DNA of 64,000 nucleotides from Actinomadura rayongensis (GTDB lineage: Bacteria > Actinomycetota > Actinomycetes > Streptosporangiales > Streptosporangiaceae). The stretch lies in assembly GCF_009831215.1 (NCBI RefSeq), contig NZ_WUTW01000001.1, positions 1,693,423 to 1,757,422 of the forward strand, written 5' to 3'. The stretch's first letter is position 1; every line of letters starts with the position of its first letter. Shown here piece by piece: positions 35,427 to 43,714 of the stretch. Below the pieces are notes generated by a model. It searched no databases. It saw only the letters and a list, made by a program, of their open reading frames with translations, and was not told where the DNA came from. Made by a program: the position numbers and the translations under genes.

Positions 35427-36271
35427 GGCGTCGCGGGCGGCGCGTCGGGAGCGTTCCCGCCGAGCGAGCGCGGCAGGTACTCCTGGACGGCCGCGGGCCG
35501 GAACCCCTGCTGCTTGATCCACCCGAGGATCGTCTGGAACTGCCCGGCCAGGCCCTTGCGGTAGTGCATGAGCACGATGTCGCCGGGACGGAATCCGGTG
35601 CCCGCGCCGTCGCCGCGCGCGAACCCGTTGAACCCGACGCCGGGGCCGCTCGTCCCGTTGTAGAACTCGGCGGACCACAGCAGGATCGCCTTCATCCCGC
35701 ACGCCTTGGCCGCCTGCCGCGTCAGCGTGTTGTAGCTGCCGAACGGCGGACGGAACAGCATCGGGCGGCGGCCGTACTGCGCGGCGATCGTGTCGGCGGA
35801 CTGGCAGATCTCGCGCTGCTGCGACTCCAGCGGCAGCGTCGCCATGTTCGGGTGCGTGACGGTGTGGTCCTCGATCTGCGAGCCCGCGTTGCGCATCGCC
35901 CAGAAGTACTGCGCCTCGCCGCGCACGTACGTCGTGGTGAGGAACGTGAGGATCGGGACGCGCTCCTTGCGGACGATGTCGACGAACTGCGAGTCGTACT
36001 CGTAGCCGTCGTCGATCGTGAGGAAGACGACCTTGTCCTGCGTGTCGATCTTGTTGATCACGGTCGGGAGGCCGTCGACGGCCGGTTTCGGGGGCGTCCA
36101 CGAGCCCGGCTTCGGCGCGGGCCAGCGCTGGTCGGCGAGCACCGCGGCGAGCTGCGCCGACATGGACGGCCCGGACGACCCGCCCGCCGAGCCCACGGCC
36201 GGACCGGCCGCGGCGGCCACCCCGACGATCGCGGCGGCCACGGTGGCGGCCACGGGCGTCTTCCCTCGCAT
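35423..36271 (-). CDS. secreted polysaccharide deacetylase
   Basis: 282 aa. An N-terminal hydrophobic signal (VAATVAAAIVGVAAAAGPAVGSAG) indicates export. The NodB-type deacetylase domain has motif 1 TIDDG (Asp87/Asp88), motif 2 HTVTH (His136/His140, metal ligands) and motif 3 RPPFGSYN (about 172). Cell-wall or exopolysaccharide N-deacetylation is expected. The catalytic residues are all present. ATG start; upstream region has a 10-bp inverted repeat. Confidence 0.92.
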   Translation of the reverse strand: MRGKTPVAATVAAAIVGVAAAAGPAVGSAGGSSGPSMSAQLAAVLADQRWPAPKPGSWTPPKPAVDGLPTVINKIDTQDKVVFLTIDDGYEYDSQFVDIVRKERVPILTFLTTTYVRGEAQYFWAMRNAGSQIEDHTVTHPNMATLPLESQQREICQSADTIAAQYGRRPMLFRPPFGSYNTLTRQAAKACGMKAILLWSAEFYNGTSGPGVGFNGFARGDGAGTGFRPGDIVLMHYRKGLAGQFQTILGWIKQQGFRPAAVQEYLPRSLGGNAPDAPPATP

Positions 36272-36289
36272 CGGCGGTGTTCCCCTGTT

Positions 36290-36379
36290 CCTCGTTCGGT
36301 TCCTCGCATGGATGGACGGCCGCGCACGCGTCGCGGTTCGCTCCGAACGAGGATTGCCGGGACATATCTGACCATGTCC
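36290..36379. promoter_or_regulatory. inverted repeats upstream of the deacetylase gene
   Basis: CCTCGTTCGG (36290-36299) and CCGAACGAGG (36343-36352) are perfect inverted partners separated by 43 nt, and GGACAT...ATGTCC (36360-36379) forms a second pair. They lie 19-108 nt upstream of the deacetylase start and may serve regulation or form a leader hairpin. Confidence 0.4.
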
Positions 36380-36440
36380 GGCGTCCGGGACCGGGGAGCG
36401 ACGCGGTTTCCGCTCGTCCTTTCCCGGCCAGGGGAGTCTG

Positions 36441-37262
36441 TCAGGCGTCGCGGGACTGGAACAGGACCGCCGCGACGGCGAGCACGACGGCCGTGTAGAG
36501 CGCGAACATGCCGAGGCCCGCCCACGGGGCCAGCGTGCCCGCCTGCCGCGTCGGCGACAGGATCGCGCCGCCCGCGTTGGACGGCAGGTACTCGCTCAGC
36601 GTCGCGCCCCACGACCCCGGCAGGAATCCGCCGACGATGCCGAGCACGAACAGCACGACGAACACCGTCACGACCGCGCCCGCCGTGTGCCGGACGATCA
36701 CGCCGACGCCGAGCGCCATCAGCGCGATGAGCGCGAGGAACAGCCCGCCGCCGAACACCGCGCGCAGCACGCCGCGCTCGCCGAGCGAGCCGTCGAAGCC
36801 GTGGACCGACAGGATCGGCTGCGACACGAAGAACGAGGCGAACGACACGAGCACCCCGACGACCAGCACGACGCCGCCCACCACGACGGCCTTGGCCGCC
36901 AGGTACTCCGGACGGCGCGGCATCGCGGTCAGCGCCGTGCGGATCATCCCGCTGCTGTATTCCCCGGTGATGACGAGCACGCCGAGCACCCCGAAGATCA
37001 CCATGCCGAAGTAGAACGCGATCTGCATCGGGGACGTCGGGCTCACCGACGCGCGGTCGGCCTCGGTCATCTGGTGGTAGCTCGCGACGAACGCCCACGA
37101 CCACAGCGCCGAGAAGCCGATGACGACGATCGCGCCGGACAGCAGCGTCCAGAACGTCGACGGCACCGTGCGGATCTTCGTCCACTCCGACACGACGACG
37201 TTGGCGAACGACGCGCGCGCCTCCTGCGCCTGCGCGGGCGCCTCCCGCGCCGGGGCGCTCAC
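36441..37262 (-). CDS. ABC-2 type transporter permease
   Basis: 273 aa with six membrane segments. FANVVVSEWTKIRTVPSTFWTLLSG is the typical start of the actinobacterial ABC-2 permeases that pair with a DrrA-like ATPase, and VITGEYSSGMIRTALTAMPRR is the conserved cytoplasmic loop. GTG 37262 overlaps the stop of the ATPase gene (GTGA). Export of a drug, lipid or peptide is likely; substrate unknown. Confidence 0.92.
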   Translation of the reverse strand: MSAPAREAPAQAQEARASFANVVVSEWTKIRTVPSTFWTLLSGAIVVIGFSALWSWAFVASYHQMTEADRASVSPTSPMQIAFYFGMVIFGVLGVLVITGEYSSGMIRTALTAMPRRPEYLAAKAVVVGGVVLVVGVLVSFASFFVSQPILSVHGFDGSLGERGVLRAVFGGGLFLALIALMALGVGVIVRHTAGAVVTVFVVLFVLGIVGGFLPGSWGATLSEYLPSNAGGAILSPTRQAGTLAPWAGLGMFALYTAVVLAVAAVLFQSRDA

Positions 37263-38248
37263 GGCGCGTCCCCCGGCGCCGGGGCCTCGGGCGGCGGCGG
37301 CGCCGGACGCGGCTCGCCCGGCGGGACGGGCGGACGCGCCGACGGCCCCGCGTGGTACTCGACCGTGTCGCCGGTCAACCGCATGAACGCCTCCTCCAGG
37401 GACGGCCGGACGGGCGCCAGCTCGTGCAGCCGCAGCCCGTGCTCGGCGGCCAGGTCGCCGATCGCCGCCGCCGACGCGCCGTGGACGGCCAGGGCGCCGT
37501 CCCGGTCGGCGGGCTCGACCCGCCAGCCGCGCGCGGTCAGCAGCGGCGCCAGCTCGCTCAGGCGCGGCGACCGCACCCGGACGTGGCTGGTGGCGTTGGA
37601 CTCGATGAACTCGCTCATCCCGGTGTCGGCGAGGATCCGGCCGCGTCCGATGACGACGAGGTGGTCGGCGGTCAGCGCCATCTCCGACATCAGGTGGCTC
37701 GACACGAACACCGTCCGGCCCTCGGCGGCGAGCTGCCGCATCAGCGTGCGGATCCAGAGGATGCCCTCGGGGTCCAGGCCGTTGACGGGCTCGTCGAACA
37801 TCAGGACGGGCGGGTCGCCGAGCAGCGCCGCCGCGATCCCGAGCCGCTGGGACATGCCGAGCGAGAAGCTGCCGACCGTCTGCCCCGCGACGGCCTCCAG
37901 CCCGACCAGGCGCAGGACGTCGTCCACGCGCGCCTCGGGGATGCCGTTGCTCTGCGCCAGGCACAGCAGGTGGTTGCGGGCCGTCCGGCCGCCCTGCGCG
38001 GCGCGCGCCTCCAGCAGCGCGCCGACCTCGCGCAGCGGCGCCCCGAGCCTCTCGTACCGGCGCCCCCGGACGGTGACGTCGCCCGCCGTGGGCCGGTCCA
38101 GCCCGAGGATCATGCGCATGGTCGTGGACTTCCCGGCGCCGTTCGGCCCGAGGAACCCCGTGACGTGCCCGGACTCGACCGTGAACTCGACGTGGTCCAC
38201 CGCGGTCTTGTGCCCGTACCGCTTGGTCAGCCCCCGCGCCTGGATCAT
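37259..38248 (-). CDS. ABC transporter ATP-binding protein
   Basis: 329 aa. Walker A GPNGAGKST at 34-42, signature SLGMSQR, Walker B LMFDEPVNGLDPEG and the switch His in FVSSHLMSEM. A C-terminal regulatory extension ends in a Pro-rich tail (about residues 300-329). It forms a two-gene exporter with the following permease. ATG 38248 fits the family start MIQARGLTKRYG; TATCGA ends 6 nt upstream, so transcription may be leaderless. Upstream lies the tandem repeat region. Confidence 0.94.
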   Translation of the reverse strand: MIQARGLTKRYGHKTAVDHVEFTVESGHVTGFLGPNGAGKSTTMRMILGLDRPTAGDVTVRGRRYERLGAPLREVGALLEARAAQGGRTARNHLLCLAQSNGIPEARVDDVLRLVGLEAVAGQTVGSFSLGMSQRLGIAAALLGDPPVLMFDEPVNGLDPEGILWIRTLMRQLAAEGRTVFVSSHLMSEMALTADHLVVIGRGRILADTGMSEFIESNATSHVRVRSPRLSELAPLLTARGWRVEPADRDGALAVHGASAAAIGDLAAEHGLRLHELAPVRPSLEEAFMRLTGDTVEYHAGPSARPPVPPGEPRPAPPPPEAPAPGDAP

Positions 38249-38329
38249 GTCAGGTCGATACCGACGCGTTCGCCCCCGGAAACGACGAAGACGGACGACC
38301 AGGAAAAACTTCACCCCCCAATGGCCCAC

Positions 38330-38760
38330 CTTTTGACCACCCCCGCCCCCGCGCCGAGACCCCGCCGGGACCGCGCCGCTTCGCGCGGGCTGCGGCGCTT
38401 CGCGCGGGCTGCGGCGCTTCGCGCGGGCTGCGGCGCTTCGCGCGGGCTGCGGCGCTTCGCGCGGGCTGCGGCGCTTCGCGCGGGCTGCGGCGCTTCGCGC
38501 GGGCTGCGGCGCTTCGCGCGGGCTGCGGCGCGCCCTGCGGCGTGCTTCGTGCTGTCTTCGCGCGGTGTTCAACTTGCGCGGCGCGCGGCACACGCCTTGC
38601 GCGCGTCGCGGGTCCCGCGCAGCACGCGCGTCCTGCGGCGTGCCTTGCGCCGCTTTTGCGCGGCGTGCTTCTTGCGCTCGCGCGGCACGCGCTTCGCGCG
38701 GCGTGCGTCTTGTGCGGGGGGAAGTGCGCGGCTTGGGGGCTTGCTGTGCGTGGGTGGGGG
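38330..38760. repeat. GC-rich intergenic region with a 19-bp tandem repeat array
   Basis: From 38378 to 38529 the unit gcttcgcgcgggctgcggc is repeated eight times without visible variation, then decays into related CG-rich sequence to about 38720 and becomes G/T-rich to 38760. Frames through the array give a 19-aa periodic Arg/Ala protein on both strands, which is an artefact of the 19-bp period (57 bp). No gene is supported here. There are no unique spacers, so it is not a CRISPR array. Confidence 0.85.
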
Positions 38761-38761
38761 T

Positions 38762-38797
38762 GGATGCGGCGCGAGCCGTTAGGCGAGCGCCGCATCC
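38762..38797 (-). terminator. hairpin terminator of the FKBP gene
   Basis: GGATGCGGCGC / GCGCCGCATCC, an 11-bp perfect stem with a 14-nt loop, begins 5 nt beyond the FKBP stop codon. The loop contains gagccgttaggcga, which resembles the motif repeated at 75-91. Confidence 0.65.
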
Positions 38798-38802
38798 TTT
38801 GG

Positions 38803-39177
38803 TTACTTCACCGCTACGAGGTCCACCACGAAGATCAGGGTCTCGTTCGGCTTGATGGCGGGGCTGGGGCTGCGGGAGCCGTAGGCCAGGTGCGGCGGGA
38901 TGACGAGCTTGCGCCGGCCGCCGACCTTCATGCCGGCGATGCCCATGTCCCAGCCCTTGATGACGCGGCCGGCGCCGATTTCGAAGTCGAACGTCTGGCC
39001 GCGGTTCCAGGACGCGTCGAACTCCTCGCCGGTGGAGAAGCTCACGCCCACGTAGTGCATGGAGACGGTGTCGCCCTTGGCGGCCTCGGCGCCGTCGCCG
39101 ACGGTGATGTCGGTGATGTCGAGGTACGCGGGCGGCTGTCCCTCGGGGAAGTCGATCTCGGGGCGTTCAAGCGCCAT
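38803..39177 (-). CDS. FKBP-type peptidyl-prolyl cis-trans isomerase
   Basis: 124 aa, a single FKBP domain: ITVGDGAEAAKGDTVSMHYVGVSFSTGEEFDASWNRGQTFDFEIGAGRVIKGWDMGIAGMKVGGRRKLVIPPHLAYG. The active-site aromatic and Asp residues (Y, F, D, W of the FK506 pocket) are conserved. No signal peptide, so it acts in the cytoplasm in protein folding. ATG start with GGAG upstream; single-gene unit. Confidence 0.95.
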   Translation of the reverse strand: MALERPEIDFPEGQPPAYLDITDITVGDGAEAAKGDTVSMHYVGVSFSTGEEFDASWNRGQTFDFEIGAGRVIKGWDMGIAGMKVGGRRKLVIPPHLAYGSRSPSPAIKPNETLIFVVDLVAVK

Positions 39178-39228
39178 GTCGCGGGCTCCATGCAGGGTCG
39201 TCGGTCGTGCGGACGGCGTTCAGCGTAG

Positions 39229-39272
39229 CCGCCGTCCGGGCCCGCCGAGCGGCGGGCGGACCCGGACGGCGG
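39229..39272 (-). terminator. large hairpin terminator
   Basis: Outer 12-bp stem CCGCCGTCCGGG / CCCGGACGGCGG with an inner CCCGCC-gagc-GGCGGG stem, immediately downstream of the minus-strand secreted protein gene ending at 39282. Confidence 0.75.
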
Positions 39273-39281
39273 GTCCGGGGG

Positions 39282-40361
39282 TCAGCCGAAGCGCAGCAGG
39301 GTGCCCGCGTCCCCGGCGGCCCAGACGGTGCCGGTGCGCGGCTCGCGCGTCAGGTCCCACAGGTAGCCGGGGGTGGACGGCTTGGCGACGCGCGTCCAGG
39401 ACGTCCCGTCGAAGTGCAGGAACGCGTTCTCGCGGTTGTTCTGGAGCCAGACGCCGCCCGCGCCGTCGAGCGTGATGTCGCCGAGGAAGCCGGGGTCGGC
39501 GACCTGGGCCGTCAGGCCGCCGGAGCCCGGCGCGGGGATCTTGTGCTCGGTGAACACGCCGTCCTTCCAGTGGACGAGCGCGGGCCCGGAGAACAGCGGG
39601 TCCAGCGGCATCTCGTAGAACCAGACCTCGTGCGCCGAGACGGGCGCGATCTGCATCACCCAGCGGCTCCACGTGCCGGGCCACTCGACGCGCGTCCAGG
39701 CGGAGCCGTCGAAGTGGTACAGCGCGGTCGGGTCGGTGGACGACGACGCCAGCCCGCCCGCCCAGACGTCGCGGGGCGAGCGCGCCGCGATCGCGGACAG
39801 CGTGGTGCCGGCCGGGAGGTCGAGGGACTTCTCCCACGTCCCGGCGCGCCGCCGGTAGACGGCCGAGCCGTCGTTCTCGTTGAAGTTGACGCCGGTGACC
39901 CACGGCTTGCCCGCGCCGTCGACGGACACGGCCATCGGGGTCAGCAGCGGCAGCTCGACGGGCTTCCAGCGGCGTCCGTTCCAGTGGACGGCGCGGGCCG
40001 GGACCCGGTCGTCGAGGACGCGCTGCCCGACCGCCCACACGTTGGCCGCCGAGCCCGCCGCGACGTCCACGAGCTTGGGGACGATCCCGGCGGGCGCGGG
40101 GTCGCGCGTCCACACGCCGTTCACGCGGCGCAGCAGGACGGGCGCGGTCTCTCCGGCCTCCATCCCGACCGCGAACGCGTGCGCGGGGTCGGGCGCGGCG
40201 ACGCCGTGCAGGGACGACGGCGCGGTGAGGGCCGGGGCGGGGGTGGCGGTCCACGTGCCGGGCGGCGGCGCGGCCTGCGCGGCGGGCAGACCGCCGAGCG
40301 CCAGGACGGCCGTGAGCGCGGCGGCGGTGAGGGCGGAGCGGCGGGTCAGCGTGGGTTGCAT
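39282..40361 (-). CDS. secreted propeller-like protein
   Basis: 359 aa. A signal peptide (MQPTLTRRSALTAAALTAVLALGGLPAAQA) is followed by repeated 'WNG..W' and 'NVWAVG' elements spaced about 40-50 residues apart (HWNGRRWKPVELP, VYRRRAGTWEKS, YHFDGSAWTRVEWPG, VHWKDGVF, LHFDGTSWTRVAKPS), the pattern of six-bladed propeller-like secreted proteins in Streptomyces and relatives. TRRS near the start could be a weak Tat-like signal but lacks the full motif. ATG start with GAGGAG upstream. Function unknown. Confidence 0.82.
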   Translation of the reverse strand: MQPTLTRRSALTAAALTAVLALGGLPAAQAAPPPGTWTATPAPALTAPSSLHGVAAPDPAHAFAVGMEAGETAPVLLRRVNGVWTRDPAPAGIVPKLVDVAAGSAANVWAVGQRVLDDRVPARAVHWNGRRWKPVELPLLTPMAVSVDGAGKPWVTGVNFNENDGSAVYRRRAGTWEKSLDLPAGTTLSAIAARSPRDVWAGGLASSSTDPTALYHFDGSAWTRVEWPGTWSRWVMQIAPVSAHEVWFYEMPLDPLFSGPALVHWKDGVFTEHKIPAPGSGGLTAQVADPGFLGDITLDGAGGVWLQNNRENAFLHFDGTSWTRVAKPSTPGYLWDLTREPRTGTVWAAGDAGTLLRFG

Positions 40362-40432
40362 TGGGGGGATGCTCCTCGCGGGGACGACGAATTCCGCCAG
40401 TATCCACTGGCAAAATGCCGTCGTGCGCGGCC

Positions 40433-41011
40433 TCATCCGGCCACGCCGAAGTCCTCCCCGATCAGGGACGCCCCGTCCACGAGCAGATCGGCCGGCCCGG
40501 CGCCGGACGTGAAGTAGCGCTCCTCCTTCAACGCCCACGCGTCCCACGCCGCCGCGAACTGAACGCCGTCGCGGCGCAGGACGCGGTCCCGGCGCAGCGG
40601 CCGGGGCGCGTCCACGAAGATCCGCAGCGCGACCGGCGCGTCGCGCAGGCCCGCGCCGACGCCCTCCAGGACCAGCTCCGGCGCCACAGGGACGTCCTCC
40701 TCGGGGCCGCGCGCGCCGCGCTTCCAGTCGTAGCGGGCGAGCCGACCGGGGCGGCCCGCGCGCAGCGGCTCCAGGACGTCCCGCCGCAGCCGCGTCCACC
40801 ACACGAGCGGGTCGGCGTCCCACGGCACCGGGAAGTCGTCGGCCGCGACCAGCGGCGCCCCGCCGAGCGCCGCCGCCAGCCGCCGCGCGAACGTGGACTT
40901 GCCCGCGCCGCTCGGCCCGTCCACCGCGACGACCCGGACGGGCCCGCACGACGGCGGCAGCGCGCGGATCCGCGCGGCCAGCTCCGGGTAGCTCAGCGTC
41001 GCCTTAGCCAT
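40433..41011 (-). CDS. uridine-kinase-like P-loop protein
   Basis: 192 aa. Walker A GPSGAGKST (about residues 34-42) and the pattern 'VAADDFPVPWDADPLVWWTRLRRDVLEPLRAGRPGRLARYDW' match small uridine kinase-family ATP-binding proteins of actinomycetes; LVLEGVGAG is the Walker B-like strand and DAPRPLRRDRVLRRDG the lid. The substrate is unproven. The start could also be the ATG at 41020, 9 nt upstream. Divergent from the MatB-like gene. Confidence 0.82.
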   Translation of the reverse strand: MAKATLSYPELAARIRALPPSCGPVRVVAVDGPSGAGKSTFARRLAAALGGAPLVAADDFPVPWDADPLVWWTRLRRDVLEPLRAGRPGRLARYDWKRGARGPEEDVPVAPELVLEGVGAGLRDAPVALRIFVDAPRPLRRDRVLRRDGVQFAAAWDAWALKEERYFTSGAGPADLLVDGASLIGEDFGVAG

Positions 41012-41058
41012 ACCGTGCATACTGCCCGTGAGCCGACGGCGAGCGAACGGGAGCACGC

Positions 41059-42453
41059 GTGACCGACCTGCTGGGCGCCCTGACCGGGGACGCCCCCGCC
41101 GTGACCATCGGGGACGAGACCCTGTCCCGCAAACAGCTGTTCGGCCGCGCCGCCGCCGTCGCCGCCGAGATCGCCGGGGCCAGGGCCGTCGCCGTCCACG
41201 CCGACGCGTCCGCCGCGACGGTCGCGGCCGTGGTGGGCGGGCTGCTGGCCGGGGTGCCGGTCGTCCCGCTGCCGCCAGACTCCGGTCCCGCCGAGCGCGC
41301 CCACATCCTCGGCGACTCCGGCGCCGCGCTGCTGCTCGCGACCCGCGCGAACGCCCCGGCGGACGGGCCGCCGCTCGTCCCGCTGGACGACCTGCCGTCC
41401 GCCGCCGTCCCGCCGACCGCGCCCGCACCGGACGCCACCGCGCTCATCCTCTACACGAGCGGGACGACCGGCGCGCCGAAGGGCGTCCTGATCTCCCGCC
41501 GCGCCATCGCCGCCGGGCTCGACGCGCTCGCCGCCGCCTGGGACTGGACGGCGGACGACCTGCTCGTCCACGGCCTGCCGCTGTTCCACGTCCACGGCCT
41601 GGTCCTCGGGGTGCTCGGCGCGCTGCGCGTCGGGTCGCCGGTGATCCACACCGGCCGCCCCCGCCCCGACGCGTACGCCGAGGCCGCCGGACGCGGCGGG
41701 ACGCTGTTCTTCGGCGTCCCGACCGTCTGGTCCCGGCTCGCCGCCGACCCCGGCGCCGCCGCCGCGCTGCGCGGCGCCCGGCTGCTGGTGTCGGGGAGCG
41801 CGCCGCTCCCGGTCCCGGTGTTCGAGCGGGTGGCGGAGCTGACCGGGCACCGGCCCGTCGAGCGGTACGGGATGACCGAGACGCTGATCACCGTCAGCGC
41901 CCGCGCGGACGGCCCGCGCCGCCCCGGCCGGGTCGGGACGCCGCTGCCCGGCGTCCGCACCCGCCTCGCCGCCGAGGAGGGCGCGCCCGTCCCGCACGAC
42001 GGCGAGACGCCCGGCGAGCTGCACGTCCAGGCCCCGACGCTGTTCGACGGCTACCTGAACCGCCCCGACGCGACCGCCGAGGCGTTCACCGCGGACGGCT
42101 GGTTCCGCACCGGCGACATCGCGGCCGTCGAGCCGGACGGGACGCACCGCATCGTCGGCCGCGCGTCCACCGACCTCATCAAGAGCGGCGGCTACCGCAT
42201 CGGCGCGGGCGAGATCGAGGACGCGCTGCTCGCCCACCCCGGCGTCCGCGAGGCCGCCGTCATCGGCACCCCGCACGACGACCTCGGCGAGCAGGTCACC
42301 GCGTTCGTCGTCGCGGACGGCGCGAGCGCGGGGGAGCTGACGGAGTTCGTCGCGAGCCGCCTGTCGATCCACAAGCGCCCGCGCGCGGTGCACCTGGTGG
42401 ACTCCCTGCCGCGCAACGCGATGGGCAAGGTCGTCAAGTCCCGGCTGCGGTGA
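41059..42453 (+). CDS. matB: malonyl/methylmalonyl-CoA synthetase (MatB-like)
   Basis: 464 aa, ANL superfamily. ALILYTSGTTGAPKGVLISRRAI (about residues 130-152) is the P-loop; LVHGLPLFHVHGLVLGVLGALRVGS, RLLVSGSAPLP, VERYGMTETL, and DLIKSGGYRIGAGEIEDALL with PRNAMGKVVK at the catalytic Lys follow. The segment GLPLFHVHGLVLGVLG and the overall length resemble Streptomyces coelicolor MatB, which activates malonate and methylmalonate as polyketide extender units. A different short dicarboxylate or acid is possible. GTG start with GGGAG upstream. Confidence 0.82.
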   Translation: MTDLLGALTGDAPAVTIGDETLSRKQLFGRAAAVAAEIAGARAVAVHADASAATVAAVVGGLLAGVPVVPLPPDSGPAERAHILGDSGAALLLATRANAPADGPPLVPLDDLPSAAVPPTAPAPDATALILYTSGTTGAPKGVLISRRAIAAGLDALAAAWDWTADDLLVHGLPLFHVHGLVLGVLGALRVGSPVIHTGRPRPDAYAEAAGRGGTLFFGVPTVWSRLAADPGAAAALRGARLLVSGSAPLPVPVFERVAELTGHRPVERYGMTETLITVSARADGPRRPGRVGTPLPGVRTRLAAEEGAPVPHDGETPGELHVQAPTLFDGYLNRPDATAEAFTADGWFRTGDIAAVEPDGTHRIVGRASTDLIKSGGYRIGAGEIEDALLAHPGVREAAVIGTPHDDLGEQVTAFVVADGASAGELTEFVASRLSIHKRPRAVHLVDSLPRNAMGKVVKSRLR

Positions 42454-42459
42454 GCGGGT

Positions 42460-42465
42460 TAGGCT
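42460..42465 (+). promoter_or_regulatory. putative leaderless promoter -10 box
   Basis: TAGGCT ends 7 nt before the GTG at 42473. CGGAGG in the spacer could also act as a ribosome-binding site, so the transcript may not be strictly leaderless. Confidence 0.45.
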
Positions 42466-42472
42466 CGGAGGC

Positions 42473-43654
42473 GTGACGGAGCCGTTGGTCGAGCGCATGC
42501 GGGGATTCGGGACGACGATCTTCGCGGAGATGACCGCGCTCGCCGTCCGGACCGGGTCGATCAACCTCGGCCAGGGGTTCCCCGACACCGACGGGCCGCC
42601 CGGGATGCTCGCGGCGGCCGTCGCGGCGATCGAGGGCGGCGGCAACCAGTACCCGCCGGGCCCTGGCCTGCCCGAGCTGCGGGAGGCCGTCGCCGCGCAG
42701 AAGAAGGAGCGCTACGGCCTCGACTACGACCCCGAGACCGAGGTCTACGTCACGGTCGGCGCCACCGAGGGCATCGCGGCGGCGGTGCTGGCGCTCGCCG
42801 GGCCGGGGGACGAGGTCGTCGCGTTCGAGCCGACCTACGACTCCTACGCCGCGACGGTCGCGCTCGCGGGCGCGCGGCTGCGGACGGTCCTGCTGCGTCC
42901 CGTCCAGGGACGGTTCACCTTCGACCCGGACGAACTGCGCGCCGCCGTCACGCCCCGCACCAAGGTGATCCTGGTCAACTCGCCGCACAACCCGACCGGG
43001 ACCGTGTTCACCCGCGACGAGCTGGCCGAGATCGCGGCCGTCTGCCGGGACCGCGACGTCACCGCCGTCACCGACGAGGTCTACGAGTACCTGACGTTCG
43101 ACGGCGCCGAGCACGTCCCGCTCGCGACGCTGCCCGGCATGCGGGACCGGACGGTCGTCGTGTCCTCGGTCGGCAAGACGTTCTCGGTCACCGGCTGGAA
43201 GACCGGCTGGGTCACCGGCCCGGCCGCGCACGTGCGGGCGGTCCAGACCGTCAAGCAGTTCCTGACGTACGCGACCGGCGGGCCGTGGCAGCACGCCACG
43301 GCGTACGGGCTGCGCGCGGAGCTGCCGTGGGTGGCGGAGCTGCGGGCGTCGCTGGAGCGCAAACGGGACCGGCTGATCACCGGGCTGGAGGCCGCCGGGT
43401 TCGTCGCCTACCGGCCGCAGGGGACCTACTTCGTCCAGGCCGACATCCGGCCGCTCGGCTACTCCGACGGCGTCGCGCTGGCCCGGGCGCTGCCGGACGC
43501 GGCGGGCGTCGTCGCCGTCCCGACCCAGGTCTTCTACCAGCGGCCCGAGGACGGCGCGGCGTTCGTCCGGTTCGCGTTCTGCAAGCGGGACGAGGTCATC
43601 GACGAGGCCGTCCGCCGGCTCGCGGGCCTCGGCCGGGACCGCGCCCGCGCCTGA
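42473..43654 (+). CDS. PLP-dependent aminotransferase (DapC-type)
   Basis: 393 aa, class I/II aminotransferase. Markers are SINLGQGFPDTDGPPGML, GGNQYPPGPGLPELREAVA, VILVNSPHNPTGTVFTR and SVGKTFSVTGWKTGWVTGP with the PLP-binding Lys near residue 235. The sequence resembles the mycobacterial enzyme assigned as N-succinyldiaminopimelate aminotransferase (lysine pathway) and also kynurenine/methionine aminotransferases, so the substrate is uncertain. FVRFAFCKRDEVIDEAVRRL forms the C-terminus. Confidence 0.9.
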   Translation: MTEPLVERMRGFGTTIFAEMTALAVRTGSINLGQGFPDTDGPPGMLAAAVAAIEGGGNQYPPGPGLPELREAVAAQKKERYGLDYDPETEVYVTVGATEGIAAAVLALAGPGDEVVAFEPTYDSYAATVALAGARLRTVLLRPVQGRFTFDPDELRAAVTPRTKVILVNSPHNPTGTVFTRDELAEIAAVCRDRDVTAVTDEVYEYLTFDGAEHVPLATLPGMRDRTVVVSSVGKTFSVTGWKTGWVTGPAAHVRAVQTVKQFLTYATGGPWQHATAYGLRAELPWVAELRASLERKRDRLITGLEAAGFVAYRPQGTYFVQADIRPLGYSDGVALARALPDAAGVVAVPTQVFYQRPEDGAAFVRFAFCKRDEVIDEAVRRLAGLGRDRARA

Positions 43655-43701
43655 CACCGGCCGTGTTCGCGGAGTGGCGCTCCGCTGTCGCCGGGAGGCT
43701 A

Positions 43702-43707
43702 TAGCCT
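43702..43707 (+). promoter_or_regulatory. putative leaderless promoter -10 box
   Basis: TAGCCT ends 7 nt before the GTG at 43715 with no ribosome-binding site in the spacer. Confidence 0.5.
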
Positions 43708-43714
43708 TGCGCGG

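Noticed and set aside
34061..36730. 889-aa plus-strand ORF spanning permease and deacetylase
   Set aside because: Frame-shifted shadow rich in Arg/Gly; the NCS2 and deacetylase frames have clear family motifs.
38378..38529. CRISPR array
   Set aside because: The repeats are contiguous with no unique spacers and no cas genes are present.
38250..38795. Long open frames on both strands through the 19-bp repeat array
   Set aside because: They are periodic Arg/Ala sequences produced by the 19-bp unit in a GC-rich region, with no ribosome-binding site and no family resemblance.
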